Assembly: GCF_020536995.1 (NCBI RefSeq)
Contig: NC_068359.1
Coordinates: 78,143,321-78,207,320 of the forward strand
From: Dreissena polymorpha
Taxonomy: Eukaryota; Mollusca; Bivalvia; Myida; Dreissenidae
DNA: 64,000 bases
Reading direction: 5' to 3'
Shown here piece by piece: positions 1 through 13,833 of this stretch. Made by a program: the position numbers and the translations under genes. The notes under the pieces were generated by a model that did not search any database, was not told where the DNA came from, and saw nothing but the letters and a program-made list of their open reading frames with translations. Numbering within the stretch: the stretch's first letter is position 1; every line of letters begins with the position of its first letter.

Positions 1-540
1 CCTGAAAATCAATAGGGTTCAAATCCTCATTAATATAAAGAAACTGAACACGTTTGAAAAGAATTGGATGAAAACTGTGGACTTCATCGGATAAACAAGT
101 TTTTACTATTTCGAGTCACTGTGACCGTGACCTTTGACCAAGTGACCTGAAAATCAATAGGGTTCAAGTCCTCATTAATATGAAGACACTGAGCAAGTAT
201 AAAAAGAATCGGATGAAAACTGTGGACTTTATCGGATAAACAAGTTTTTACTGTTTCGAGTCACTGTGACCTTGACCTTTGATCCAGTGACCTGAAAATT
301 AATAGGGTTTGAGTCCTCATTAATCTAAAGACACTGAGTAAGTTTGAAAAGAATCAGATGAAAACTGTGGACTTTATTGGATAAACAAGTTTGTTATATT
401 TCGAGTCACTGTGACCTTGACCTTTGACCCAGTGACCTGAAAATCAATAGGGTTTGAGTCCTCATTAATATAAAGACACTGAGTAAGTTTGAAAAGAATC
501 GGATGAAAACTGTGGACTTTATCGGATAAACAAGACAACG

Positions 541-545
<5 letters not shown>
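1..545. repeat. Tandem array, ~145-bp unit, about 3.7 copies
   Basis: The phrase CCTGAAAATC recurs at about 1, 146, 291 and 436, giving a unit of about 145 bp. Each unit contains GTGACCTTGACCTTTGACC, then text about 'actgtggactttatcggataaacaag'-like sequence with small differences between copies. The array is cut by the window edge on the left. A CA run follows at about 545-569. This resembles abundant tandem repeats of mollusc genomes; it has no coding potential. Confidence 0.9.

Positions 546-569
<24 letters not shown>
545..569. repeat. (AC)n microsatellite
   Basis: A simple CA dinucleotide run closes the 145-bp tandem array. Confidence 0.9.
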
Positions 570-571
<2 letters not shown>

Positions 572-1925
572 CACCATGCCATCCCATAAGCTCTTCTGCC
601 TTTGGCAGTAGAGCTAAAAATTAAGATTAATTAGAACCATCAAGTTTCATTGTGCTGTACTTGTTTCTGTTTTCAGAAATAAAAGGCACAGATGAATTTT
701 ATTAATATTTTGTGGAGTTCTCACATTAATCTAGCCCAAAGCACTTCCTGCTACAAAAACATATTTTCGAGCAACAACACATATTGATAATATACTCTTG
801 GTTTATTAAGACATCAACATGTGCATGAGCACATATAGTAAATATGATTCATATACAAATTAAGAAATGTTACAGTTGTCTGCACCTGAATAACATGGTG
901 TTATTAATACTTCATAATGTAAATTGATGATTTTTATATTTCCTCTGATTATCCATTATTGACCGGTCAAAATGAGAAATGCATTTCTCATTGAATCACA
1001 CATTATTAAAACCATCATTTTGAATAGATTTTACACATGCAGTAACAACCAGCTACAAACAAATTTTTGTTTCTTACATGATTACTTATTCATGTCAAGG
1101 ATAGGAAATTACACACATAGTGAATGAAATAATATCAATGTGCAGGTATCAACATTTGTCTTTGATTTAATATATAAATAATGCATACTTTTTAACATGA
1201 AAATCTCAATTTCCAACAAAACACTAAATTAAAAGTTACAGGAAGGTGGTAAAACATACATCAATTCAGTTACAAAGCAATTAATTGAAAAATATCTGTA
1301 CATTCAAGTTAACAACTGAATAAAACATGGCCTTAAAATCAGTATCAATATCACCTAAAATCCGAAAATGTTCAGTAAGATTGCCTTATAAAACAAAAAA
1401 ACATAATTGCCCTAAAATGAGTGATTTAACAATATACATAGAACTATGAAGAACCATTTTGAACATTTACTTTGTTGTTCTATAATTTAAATAAATATGC
1501 AATCCCAAACTATTTATGCAGGTAAACCATGTACACACACAATTTTAGTGCTCATCTTTACTTTTTAGTATTTTCATTTTTTAAATTTTAAGTTGTAGTT
1601 AAGTTTTAGTATTTTTTTAATTTTCTTTTTTAATTGTAGTTGACCTTGATTTAGTTATAGTTTCAATACATCGACTATATTGTGTTATACAAACATCACA
1701 CACAAATCAATCTTGAGATGTAGGTTGTGAGACGCAGATCTCATGCAGCCACCGTTAGCAAACATCGCATGAAATCCATTCTTTTATGCCGTGCTGGTCT
1801 TTACAGTGGAGTGAGTCGCACAGATATGTTTGACGCACTCCATGAATCAGAAGTATTCGTCTCATGTACTCTCGAAATACTGAAACATGGGGCTGTCGCA
1901 ACATTGTGGGATGCTTTTTCCTGAC
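570..1925. other. AT-rich non-coding stretch, nothing recognised
   Basis: No convincing exon, RNA gene or repeat was seen on either strand. The short open frames around 1,730-2,050 overlap each other on both strands and run into the next repeat, so they look like chance. Confidence 0.5.
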
Positions 1926-2710
1926 AAAAACAGATCTTCTGACCAAATGGCATGAATATTGGACATTAAATGTGCCCTCTAGAGTGTTAACAAGGTTTTA
2001 CTATAGCCATATTAGGAAAAATGCTCCGCCCCCTGGCGGCCATTTTATTTAACCAACTGGCATCATTTTCGAACTCGTCCAAGATATTATTAGGATGAAT
2101 CTTCTGACTAAGTTTCATGAAGATTGGACTATAAATGTGGCCTCCAGAGTGTTAACAAGATTTTACTAAAGCCATATATAGCCATATAAGGAAAAATACC
2201 CCGCCCCTTGGCAGTCATGTTTTTCAAGCAAAGGTTACCATATTTGAACTTATCCAAGATATCATTGGGACAAATCTTCTGAGCAAGTATCATGAAGATC
2301 GGAAAATAAATGTGGCCTCTAGAGTGTTAACAAGGTTTTACTAAAGCCATATGAGGAAAAATGCCCCGCCCCCTGGCGGCCATGTTTTTTAACCAACCAG
2401 CATCATTTTTGAACTCATCGAAGATATTATTAGGATGAATCATCTGACCAAGTGTCATGAAGATCAGACAATAGATGTGGCCGCTAGTGTGTTAACAAGA
2501 TTTTATTATAGCCATATATAGCCATATAAGGAAAAATGCCCTGCCCCTTGGCAGCCATGTTTTTCAAGCAAACGTAACCATTTTCGAACTCATCCAAGAT
2601 ATTATTGAGACCAATCTTCTGACCAAATTTCAAGAAGATTGGACAATAAATGTACCCTCTAGAGAGTTAACAAGGCAAATGTTGACGCCGCACAACGGAC
2701 GACGGACAAA
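1926..2710. repeat. Tandem repeat, ~180-bp unit, about 4 copies
   Basis: Repeated phrases are TTCTGACCAAGTTTCATGAA, 'ggacaataaatgtggcctctagagtg'-like text, GTTAACAAGGTTTTACTA and AAAAATGCCCCGCCCC, each seen three or four times at a spacing of about 180 bp. The array ends in a GACGCCGC..GGACGACGGAC tail. The same tail type and the 'gaccaagtttcat' phrase recur at about 21,945-22,095, so this is a dispersed family. Confidence 0.85.
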
Positions 2711-4480
2711 AGTCATTAAATCATATATAAATCATTTCCAACAATTTATAATATAGACGTTTTATATGAATAAATTATGTAATTCATAGCTAAGATCCCT
2801 AAAATTTGTCTGATATCAATTCTATAAATCATGAAAGAAAATATATACATATTAAATCAAAGTTTCCTCTTCTTAGACATAAAAAGTTGTGCGATTAGTA
2901 ATGCGGAAATTGAAACAAAAAATATTAATGTGGAAGTTCACTTCAGTTGTCTGTTTGAATGACCTTTCCCTTTCACACATAATAATTTAAGCAATACTTC
3001 AGCCAATTCGATTCATTGAGTGGGTATTAAAAGTGAAAGTGTTGACTCAAAACACAAACTCATGCTAACAAAACATTTCCTTTTTGGAAGTCCCCTTTTT
3101 GCTAAGAACCTGGCACATTTCAAACGTGCTAATACAAGGTCAGGTCAAAGTGAAATCTTTGAACTTAACAGTAAATATTACTTAAAAAATCTTCAATCTT
3201 CAAACGCATATAAACATTAACAATTTATAATCTAACAATTTATAATCCATGCATTGAAGCAACACATAGAAAAATCATTTTTGACCATTTGTTAACATTG
3301 CCCTTATTATATTGATAATAATTGCCTTCAAATTCTGACACTACCATTATTCAATGCATATTATCACACAAAAACACATGAATTGTTAAAAGGTTCCCCT
3401 TCATACCAATATATGAAAAAAAAAGATTTTGCTACCATTCTATTTTAATTTACTGGATACAAACAGTAATTTAGGCACAAAGATGCTTAAAGCGGGTATA
3501 TACGATCTTGTCAAATATTTATTGATTAATATAAAATGTGTAAAAAACTTATTATACATATATTTCAATATAAACTAAAATAAAAGTTAAGAAGAACATG
3601 TGTCGAAAAATGCTGAATAAGCCAGATATTTAATTCTGAAATCGAAAAAGGCTGTACAGCCGAATTCGCCAGCATGTATATCATGCATGTACGATGTGAA
3701 TCTAAATTTAGTTTAACGGTTCATTTGAAATTCCTGCAGCGATATCGATTCATACGACACACGAACACTTACTAAAAAGACGAATGCATCGGTTATTTTA
3801 GGAAAATAATTACGAATTATCTTCGTCACAATCGGCTCAGAAGGTTTTAAACTTAATTAAAAAAAAATACTCTTAATGTTAACATGACGAGCAAATATTT
3901 TTTTAAATTTATGATCCATTTTATCACAAACCATGCAATGATTTGAATACTTATTAACATCAAATACATTTATACTGGATTTTAGAGAAAACTATTTTTG
4001 TTTACCAAGCTGGTCTGCATTTGCACTTCTTTTGTTTTGGACAAGTTTGTAAATCTTGAAAACAAATTGTGTTACTAAAAAAATTTTGTTTTATTTTACA
4101 TTGAATGTGTTGTTATCCAGGCATTATTGTCAATTTATAATCAAATAAAAGGATTTACACAAACCAGCAATTTTTAATACACTTATGTAAAACAATTAAT
4201 TTGTTCCTTACATTATTCATTGTACCTATATAGCTAGTATTAAGACATATGTATAGTTAGAATATAATCAGGTGTTCACTTCAATATACACATTTAAACG
4301 ACAGAATAAAACATATCACCACACACAATAAAATTATTTCATTTTAATGCGCCAGTTTTTCTTCACTGCCACAGTTTTAGGATACTTCAATTTACCACAG
4401 GAGTGTTTAAAGACTTGAAAGGATCCATGTCCATAAAAGGATCCATGTCCATGAAAGGATCCCTTTGACTTCAATTTAGC
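2711..4480. other. AT-rich non-coding stretch, nothing recognised
   Basis: No gene or clear repeat seen. A weak resemblance of about 3,690-3,770 to the reverse complement of the Naiad 3' region is too diverged to call. A short GGATCCATGTCCAT direct repeat lies at about 4,420-4,460. Confidence 0.45.
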
Positions 4481-4484
4481 CTAA

Positions 4485-4692
4485 TGATGGTAAAACTGGG
4501 CTTAATGAATGTGCATAAAGTGTTGTCCCATATACGCCTATGTAGTCATAATACGCTAATCAGTGACATCACTTTCTGCTGATTTTTTTCTTGAAAGGAA
4601 GTTTGCTTAAAGTAAAAATCCAGTTGAGGCAGAAAGTGTGGTCCCTGATTAGCCTATGAAAATTGCACAGGCTAAACTGGCATGGAACTTAG
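4485..4692. repeat. Degenerate copy of the ~250-bp palindromic MITE family
   Basis: Starts near AAAACTGGGCTTAATG and keeps worn forms of the family's inverted GCTAATCAGTGACA and TCCCTGATTAGCCT words on both halves. It matches the layout of the clean copy at 60,411-60,679 but with many substitutions. Confidence 0.65.
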
Positions 4693-5224
4693 CGCACATG
4701 CACGTCTCCAGTCCACCACGACGAAGCTCAAATGTTGCAAGTTTGTCATCATCCTCTCTGCATATTAAACAAGAACACAATTGCTGTGATGTTGATTTCA
4801 GTAACTTTATTTTATTGTTTTTTATTTCATACATATTTAAACAATGTAAAATATAAGCACATACTGCAAAATATATAAACAAATTAATACAAGTACACCA
4901 CATTCAGACAAATATTAACAAAAACTGTGATTGGAAAAATTTGATATATTGAAGAAATAAATGAAAAAAGTTATTTTCAAACATCCAAATATAACCAAAG
5001 TTTCTAAGTCACATTTAAACTTAAAATTCTGACCAACTTCAATTATAAGAATTAAACAAATATGCCAAAATTTAATAAGACAAAATAAGATATATATCAG
5101 AAATTTACTCAAAATTTTGTTACTGCAAAGGGGTTAAGAACCGCAGTTGGAATTTTTTTATAATAGTCTGTGCCATATATAAATGTCTATATTACTTCGA
5201 AGTTAAAACAAGCAAAACAAGATA

Positions 5225-5400
5225 GATGTGCCTCAACCCTTTCCCAATCAGTGAAAACGGATATGTGCAAACAGCTTAAAACCAACACAGCCTGCAAGAA
5301 ACTCACAGCCTGTTCAGGTCTTATGATGTTTGCTGCTCATCAGTATCTTAGTGTTGGAAATAAAGCCTTTAAGATTTGAATCTAGTAAGAAAGGTCTTTA
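5225..5400 (-). repeat. Dispersed repeat (inverted relative to two other copies)
   Basis: Contains AGCCTGCAAGAAACTCACAG, the 'gcctgttcaggtcttatg' phrase and a TTTAAGATTTGAATCTAGTA end. These are the reverse complement of the repeats at about 11,755-11,900 and 21,480-21,770. Confidence 0.6.
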
Positions 5401-5854
5401 TTTAAATGTAACAAAGGAACAACAAATGCTTCAAAATAGGTATGTAAGTGGTAAAGGGTGACCAGTGGTATACCTGATTTGGGGTTGCTGCACAGGGGTA
5501 CTCCAGTACGTTAAGGTCCCAAGCAAAAGCCTGTTTATCACAGATCATAAATAATAGAACATTTATACCGGTATTTAAAACCTAAACATATATCGGTATA
5601 TGGGGATATCTAATATATCTATAAAACCCATTCAAAATACCAACTGTTATCCCTGCTAACAATGCTTGGTTGATGAATTCATTTTAGTCTATTGAAATCT
5701 CTGTTTCACGGTTAGGTAAGTGAACTTATTATTATACTCAGTATACATTGTTTGATAGGTGATCTGGTACTATGCAACACGCCAAAATTGGAAAGATATC
5801 TGTTTGCAAATAAAACAACAAAAAACTTGTTGACAACTGTCTATTTAATGAGCA

Positions 5855-5860
5855 TTTATT
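5855..5860 (-). terminator. Candidate polyadenylation signal of ZMYND12
   Basis: TTTATT on the plus strand reads AATAAA on the minus strand, about 230 bases past the ZMYND12 stop codon. Other AATAAA-like words occur in this AT-rich DNA, so the choice is tentative. Confidence 0.35.
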
Positions 5861-6090
5861 TAACCGTCACAGGCTTCACAATTCATACATCAAAAACGCT
5901 TTGTTTTATATAAATACTTATCAATACTGTTAACAGTGAAAATGCAGCTTAACATCCAATAGCGCCAGAACTCTTGAAGTTCTTATACTTTTTTCATTGC
6001 AGAAATCATCAAGTCCTTATACTTTTTGCAAAGCAGAAATTTATTAAATGAAGTCATTTAATTAAATTAATTATTTAATCAATCTACGTT

Positions 6091-6210
6091 TCAGATTGCT
6101 TGAAGGGGGATCCGGTCACAGTTTTTCATGAACTCGATGATGGAGCGAGACAGGCTGTCGTCTGGATGTCCCTCACTGGCCACAACTGCTTTACGACCAA
6201 ACTCTTTGGC
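6091..6210 (-). CDS. ZMYND12: ZMYND12 exon 8 (stop codon)
   Basis: Reads AKEFGRKAVVASEGHPDDSL, then SRSIIEFMKNCDRIPLQAI and TGA. It follows a TTGTAG acceptor. The C-terminal tail differs from human, as expected for the least conserved end. Confidence 0.9.
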   Translation of the reverse strand, partial: AKEFGRKAVVASEGHPDDSLSRSIIEFMKNCDRIPLQAI

Positions 6211-9200
6211 CTACAAAAAACTAAGTGTATTACTAACATAGCATTGAAGACCCCGTTGTACTGTTCAGTTCTAAAGCATGCATTGCCCATTGGTTGAATA
6301 TTCATTTAGCTACCAATCCTTAAGGATGACAATTTTGTATTGTTCAACTGTTTTTTGCTTAATTTTTTTTATAATAATATTTGATTCTTCAAATTTTAAT
6401 AGTTTGTGGGTACATTTAATGAAAATTTTCAGAGATACAAAATGTTTGAACAAGTCCTAAATTTTTGTCACATTCAGAAATTAAAATAACAATACATATC
6501 AGGTAACAAAATACAAATGGCATAGACGTGTATTCAAAGAATGGCAGAGTTTTGGAATTATTATCATTTGTAATTGACAAAGTATTACGCAAAACGAATG
6601 AATAATTTGGCATTATTCTAATGTTTTTATTATATTTTATTACAACACGTACAATTTTACATCAAGTATTAATTTACAAGTACATTTAACAGTGTACATG
6701 ATGGCTGGGTGATTAATGCCAAAGTATTTTTATTCAAAAGAAAGCAGGTTTGAGTCTCACTGGGAACAAACATTTTTCTTTTCATTTCTATTTTTAATTT
6801 AGAAACGTCTTTAATTAAATCTGATTTTTTAAGGGACTTCAATCTCATTAAAATGTGTATATAACAGACAGGGTTAAGTATTACTGTAGAACACTTTGTA
6901 AAACTCCATCAGGACTCCCTTTGGCTCAAAATTTTCTGTAGCCAAATTAACCTTTGTATGTCTTAATTCATATTAGTTTGGATAATTTATGGGTGATAAC
7001 TTAGAAAACCTAGTAGCCAAATGGAATTTTTTGTAGCCAAATTTCCTTATTTGTAGCCATTGGCAAATTTGGCGTATGGCAGAATAAGCCCTGGCTCCAT
7101 TTAACCCACCTTGCTGATATCTGCCAGAACAAAGTACAGCATAGCCAGGCCATGACAGACCCGCGCCATGTCCTCCGGCTGCCTGTTGGGCTGGTGTTCT
7201 CGCATGTCGTAGATCGAGTTCAGCACCTGCACTGCCTCTGCCTCCTGGGCCTCATCTAGAAACGGAATAAATCAAGTCCCGTTCTGAAAAAACTTCGCAT
7301 AATGCATGTGTGTAAAGTGTCGTCCAGATAAGCCTGTGCAGTCCGCACAGGCTAATCAGGGACAACACTTTCCGCTTTTATGGGTTTTTTTAGTTTCAAG
7401 GAAGTCCCTCCTTACTGAAAATCAAGTTTAGGCGGAAAGCATTGTCCCTGATTAGCCTGTGCAGACTGCACAAGCTAATCTGGGACGACACTTTACCCAC
7501 ATGCATTAACCCAGTTTTCTCAGAACAAGGCTCAATTGTTTTCTAACTAGGGGTGTGATTTGAAAACCACATCGGGAGGAAAATGCCCTTCACCACTTAC
7601 AAGTTTCAACTAAACTCTTCATTTGTACATAGATCCAGCAACATTTTGTGATACTTGCAGTTTTAACAAATTCAAGATAATATAAGGACAAATGTTCTGA
7701 CAAAGATTAAGTGATAAAATGAGCCTCAAGTGTGGTCTCTAGCTTTTATAAATGTGCTATGGGAGAACTTTTTTTAATGCCATTTTGAGGGCAAAATATT
7801 GGAAATAGGCAAATTGAAACGATTTTGACAATAATTCATCACCAGAATTTGTTCAACAGACAGCTCTGTTAGTTTTCACAATGGCCCCAAAAAGAGGTTA
7901 CAGACTGGGTGTTAAGCACATGGGCTTTAAAGCACCGCGAAGGGCATGTGAAAGAATATTGCACTGAAATACAGGGAAGTATCAAGGGAATGTACCGGAG
8001 TTAAAGCTTCAGTAACTCTTAAAATGATGAAATTCTTTAAGAAAGATTGGTTCATTTAAAGTCAATTGCATCTAAAATGACTTTTTTCTGGTATGCAATT
8101 GACAGCCATAACCACATTTGAAGTAAATGTTTTTTTAATATTTCTGTTTAATATCCTGTAAGTTAATTTTCATCTTAAAGGGACTGTCAACCACGACGAG
8201 GAAGAAAAGAAAAGTTGTAAAATACTGTATTTTTTTACAATTATTAGTTTATATTGATTAAAATATCACGACTTGTATATTACATTACTTGAAAAAAGTT
8301 GTTAGGTTTTCATATTTTCAGGATATTTGGTAATAAATTTTACTGGGTATGTCTACCAGGTAACTACCAGTTAACTATAAATAATGCCAGTAGATTGATC
8401 ATCATCGTCACATGGTTAACCCAGGAATGCAAATTGTGCATTCGTCGTGAATTGTATATATCTAATATATAAAATGATTAATCTAATTGCATTATTTATA
8501 GTGTGTATATCGTTATGTCATCTATTTTCGCGATGTACTTTCGATTTCACATCGGGAAATTTTATTACCGTATATACTGAAAATTTGAACTTTTGTCAAG
8601 TAATTTAAGATACCAGTTGTGATATTTTAATCAATATAAACTAATAATTGTTAAAAATACGGTGTTTTAGAATTTTTCTTTTTTCGTCATTCGTGGTTGA
8701 CAGTCCCTTTAAAAGCCTTGGATTCAATGCAGTGGACACTACCTAGAGTGAAGATTCTGACATGTTTACAACTCACCTAGCGTCTCTTCTTGTTCGTCAA
8801 ACATTTCTACGAGCAATGGACCGACCCCTTTTGGTGTGGCAGGTGTGCGTGTCCTCACCTTGACGATGCCGAACAGGTGAGTGTACCAGATATCTGTCAC
8901 CTGACAAACAGGAAAGAGAGAAAATTAAAAAAGAAGTAATTTATTCAAATGATAAGTGTTATTTTCGAAACTTATGTGCATTTCACATAGGCTAATCAAT
9001 GATAGTACTTTTCTCTTTCGTTCAAAGAAAGTCTGTTATAAACAAACAATTAATCTAAACAGAAACTTTTGGGCCTGATTTGGCTAGATGGACTGCACAG
9101 GCTTATCTCGCAGACACTTTTTACGTACATGCATTAACGTCTGTTTTCCTGATGCAGACTCATAAAATTTCTTTACATGCCAGAGCTTTAGATGCCTCTG

Positions 9201-12200
9201 GGGTCTGCACAGGAGATGATATACTGCATTACAATGCGGCCCCTTATTTATTATAAGGATCAAATTGCTCAACTACGAAACAAAAACCAATTGTAGTTGA
9301 TAAGACACACACATTAGCAACAAACAAACACAAATGAACAACTCTAGGGTCACTGTTTTGCAAAGCATTGGGGGTAAAAACCGGTTTTAAGGATTTCCAA
9401 ACCTTGCCCTTGGCCAATAACATTTAAAAAACATGCAATTTATAATTAAAGTTAGCCTTGTTGCATCACAATTCAAATTAAATAGCAATAAAAGAGATCA
9501 CATTTCAATTTAATGATTTCAGTACAGTTCAGTAATTTTGGTTTGGTCATTAAATTAAATGTGATTTATTTTATTTGACTCGGTATATATTATACCTTGG
9601 TATAATGGTAAGCAAGCTGTAAGAATTTAATAAATTAAAAAAAATTTAACATTTTACTATCATTTGTGGCTTTAAGTAGACATACATCACAGAGCTTTGT
9701 AATTTGGCCTTTTGTAACCTTAATGGGGCTTCTTTGTGAATTGCATTCACATGATTTGAATGTTTAACTATAGGATTGTATGTCTTTATACATGTTGTAG
9801 CTTTTAATCATAACAAGGTGTAGTGGATACTCAATTTAGTTTCATTTTATCCTACCTCAAAAAGTAACATTTTTGTTCTCGGTCTGTTTATATATTTTAC
9901 AAACTAAAACAGTAGTCAGTGAAATAGGCATCATTTTCTTTTTAAAGAACTGACGCCATTTTAGCATTTATAAACAATTTGTATTTTACAGTTGCTTACT
10001 AAAAGAGAATACACAGCTTTGAATCATCACTCACTTACCTGTCTGTAGAGAGTATCAGCAATATCCATACGTCCCTGGCGGAAAAACACATTTCCCATAT
10101 GAAAATAGCCACCAGATGTTCGTATGTCGTGTGTCCCGTATTCCTCACTGGCGTGGTAAATCTGAAATCGAAAATGGCGCAAAAATAAGGCTTTGTATTG
10201 CCCAGTATTGCAACATTCATGCAAGGCCAATGACTGCAACACGTATCAAAGCAATGGTCAATCATAATATGCCTCTATTATCGTACCTAGCAACATGTGA
10301 CCAACATCACATGGTGGCTACGTATTAAGTATTGGTCATAAGTTCTTCAGCTCAATGGAGGGGCGCAGCACCCTGTTGCCCCAAGGTTCCACCCTGCCCA
10401 TCAGACCCCCACCAGGCCCATCAGACCCCCACCAGGCCCTTTTTTGGATCTGATCATATTATGATGCTGTATATTTTATTTTGAAGTTTCAATAAATTTA
10501 CTCCTTTTTCAGAGTGAAACTAGTTTATTTTATGCTTTCCGGTGGCTTATTGAGAAATATCAGTGAATTAAAACTGATAATTTCACTGTTTCAAACAGTG
10601 AAAATTAACAGTGAAAAGTATCGATAATTTTCACTGTTTACTGTGAAATGACGTCATTTTTTTGACGAAATGACGTCATTATCCCAGCGAAATTCTTTAG
10701 TAAACTCTTTAACAATGTATATAAGCGGTGAAAAAAAAGCATAAAATAAAAAGAAAATTTGTTGGATTCGGTGGAATATTGATTTTAATTCACTCGTGAT
10801 TATAGAAAACATATTTTCACTTGTGGCTGTGCCACTCGTGAAAATATTATTTGCTATGATCACTCGTGAATTAAAATCGATAATTCACTGAATCCAACAA
10901 ATATCCGCTATTTTATTTATTACAGAAACAATTTTTTGACTTAAAATGCACATAACATGAAATATAAAAATACATATAACATAGTATATATTAAAAATAT
11001 TCCACAGACATAATATGACAGTAAAGGCTTAATTGCCCTTTTGACAAAAAAAGCAACCTGCCTTTTTTTAAATTCTAGATAACAAATTGGTAATGCTCTC
11101 ATTATTGTTAATTACAGGTGTATGTGCATTTCAGTTAATACCGTCTAAATTTCAAAATACTCACAGCAAACTTCCAACATCAGAGTCCTGGTTGTTCACA
11201 TTTTAAGTTTTCAAAAGAACTTTAACAAATTGGTTAAACTTAACAACAATAGAACTGCTTACGTAAAGTACTAGTTCTTTCCAGACAACGGAATCAAAAG
11301 TGTTCCAAAAAGCCATTGGATGTATATTCAATATAGCTTTAAAGAATAAGTTTAAACTAAACAACAGCTTCTCACTTTAAGTACTAGTTCTACCCAGACA
11401 ACAGACTTGAAAATATTTCAATGAGCTACTGGATTTCGATAAAATAGAGTTTTAACAAATAGGTCTAAACTCAACAACAGCTACTCACATCATTGGCTAG
11501 CTGTCGCAACGCCTCATCGTATTCCCCCTTGGCTGCAAACAGCAGACCGAGGTTGCGGTACAGTTTTGACTTGATTGCGTTGGAACATTCCGGGGTCTTG
11601 AGCACCGTCCACTGAGCCTGGGCCAGGTACTCCTCCGCCTGCTCTAGTCTACCCAGACCTGAAGACATTCAAACATATGAGCCTCCCTCAGAGTTTACCA
11701 CTTAGATACGTTTGTTCATGCATTTGTAGTCCCTTAGAAAGTTAGATTTAATCAAAGACCTTTCTTACTAGATTCAAGTTTTAAAGGCTTCATTTCCAAC
11801 CTCTGGTTACTGATGAGCAGCAAACAGCATAAAACCTGAACAGACTGTGAGTGACTCACAGGCTGTTCTGGTTTTATGCTCTTTGAACATTGAGCCATTT
11901 TCACTTTTCTTCTTACGGGGGAAAGTTTTAATGCATGTGTGTCAAGGCTTATCAGGGACAACACGTTTCTCTTCTAAAGGGAGTATCTGTTTAACAAAAA
12001 TCAAGTCTAGGGGGAAAGGGTCCTTAACTCAAGTCTAGGGGGAAAGGGTTCTTAAATCAAGTCTAGGGGGAAAGGGTCCTTAAATCAAGTCTAGGGGGAA
12101 AGGGTCCTTAAATCAAGTCTAGGGGGAAAGGGTCCTTAAATCAAGTCTAGGGGGAAAGGGTCCTTAAATCAAGTCTAGGGGGAAAGGGTCCTTAAATCAA

Positions 12201-13802
12201 GTCTAGGGGGAAAGGGTCCTTAAATCAAGTCTAGGGGGAAAGGGTCCTTAAATCAAGTCTAAGGGGAAAGGGTCCTTAAATCAAGTCTAGGGGGAAAGGG
12301 TCCTTAAATCAAGTCTAGGGGGGAAAGGGTCCTTAAATCAAGTCTAGGGGGAAAGGGTCCTTAAATCAAGTCTAGGGGAAAAGGGTCCTTCCTGATGAGC
12401 CTGTGCGGGCTGCACAGCTAATCTGGGACAACACTTTAGGAACATATTGAATTTGTAATTTTGGCTGAGCCAGGGCTTTCCTTTGACCCGAGCTCCCGGG
12501 TTTTGACGCTTGAAAATTACAGAATACCCTAGTTTGACTCTTGAGAAAATTACGTCATGCGTCACATTTGACCCAGGGGAATGTACCGACTTGCGTCAAA
12601 GAGATCAAAAGTTATTGAGAGTAATCGATAATTGGCTTGGGGCGGAGTATCTTTTGGTAGACGCTAACCTATATCGCCCGTTTGAAGCACAAGTCCGCCC
12701 AGTAGGCGGAGTTTTGCCCATTGAGAAATCTAATAATGACCAATTAAAACACTGCTGGTTTGATGACGCGTGTATCAACGTTCCATTATTTATCTGAGCG
12801 TTTGTTATCAGCTGTTTGCAGAGATGACATGTATTCAACCCACCAAAACAGAATAGACTCACCCGCGTCAGTTTTAATAATATCCAAATTTCAGGGGTTT
12901 TTTTTAGAAAAAGGGGAAGACGCTGGACGCTGGGTAATAGGGGAAAATCGAGCGCGAAAGAGACATATTTTGGGAAAAAATAAAAACTGTTCATTTCAAT
13001 GCCTATAACTGACCTACAGACTTCAGGTTTTTTTTAAGAAAAAGAGTCATGTCTCTGACCTTTTTGTTCTTAAACACATGAACAAGTATGATATTAAAGT
13101 CAAAGTCCTAAATAAAGTTGTAGGGGTAGATCTAATAATGGGAAATGTTTTCAACTTGGGCCGGGGAACGATGTCAATATTGTGATTTCAATTTCATGAT
13201 GAATGGGTTGACGATCTAGATCTGCTACAGTATTGGAAGGGAAAGGTGCGGCAGCTGCCGATTGTCTACTTTCACTTTCACAATAATCCGACAGTATTAA
13301 TCGATGTTGATTACATGTACCTCCGAATCCTGCTGGGTTTCAACGGTTTTTGATGATTCATTCTTAAAAAATACGTCAACGCAATTAATATTTTCCGAGT
13401 CCGAACGTTTTATTTTGTTCGTGTATGAACGCCAATTGTGAGACTTTTTCTGTTTTAACGTTTATATCTTGGCTTTCACATAACCCGGATGAAAATTCGA
13501 CTGGTTTCCGGTAATTAATTGACGAAACACCCTTCTCGCGCAAGACCGGAATCCAGTAAAATAGTCACATGATTAATACGATTAGTTGCCCGGTTTCCAT
13601 GACGTAATTTAAGAGCTATATATAGAATCACTGGGATTCCCAGATTTGAGTGTTCGTCGGGAGAGAGAGAGAGAGATCGTTCAGGCTTTTTCCGCCCTAT
13701 GCCACGGGTCCGAAATTCGGCCCCATTCCCAATGCAAATCTGGTTGTTTTTTTCCCAATTGAAAAAAAATATTCCCAATTGAAAAAAAAAAAAAAAAAAA
13801 AA

Positions 13803-13833
<31 letters not shown>

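Noticed and set aside
11998-12391. Possible CRISPR-like array of regular repeats
   Set aside because: The 28-bp units are directly adjacent with no spacers, in a eukaryotic intron; it is a minisatellite.
12605-12994. 129-codon minus-strand frame inside the hAT element
   Set aside because: It overlaps two frames on the other strand, crosses the left end of the nested element at 12,892, and shows no transposase motif.
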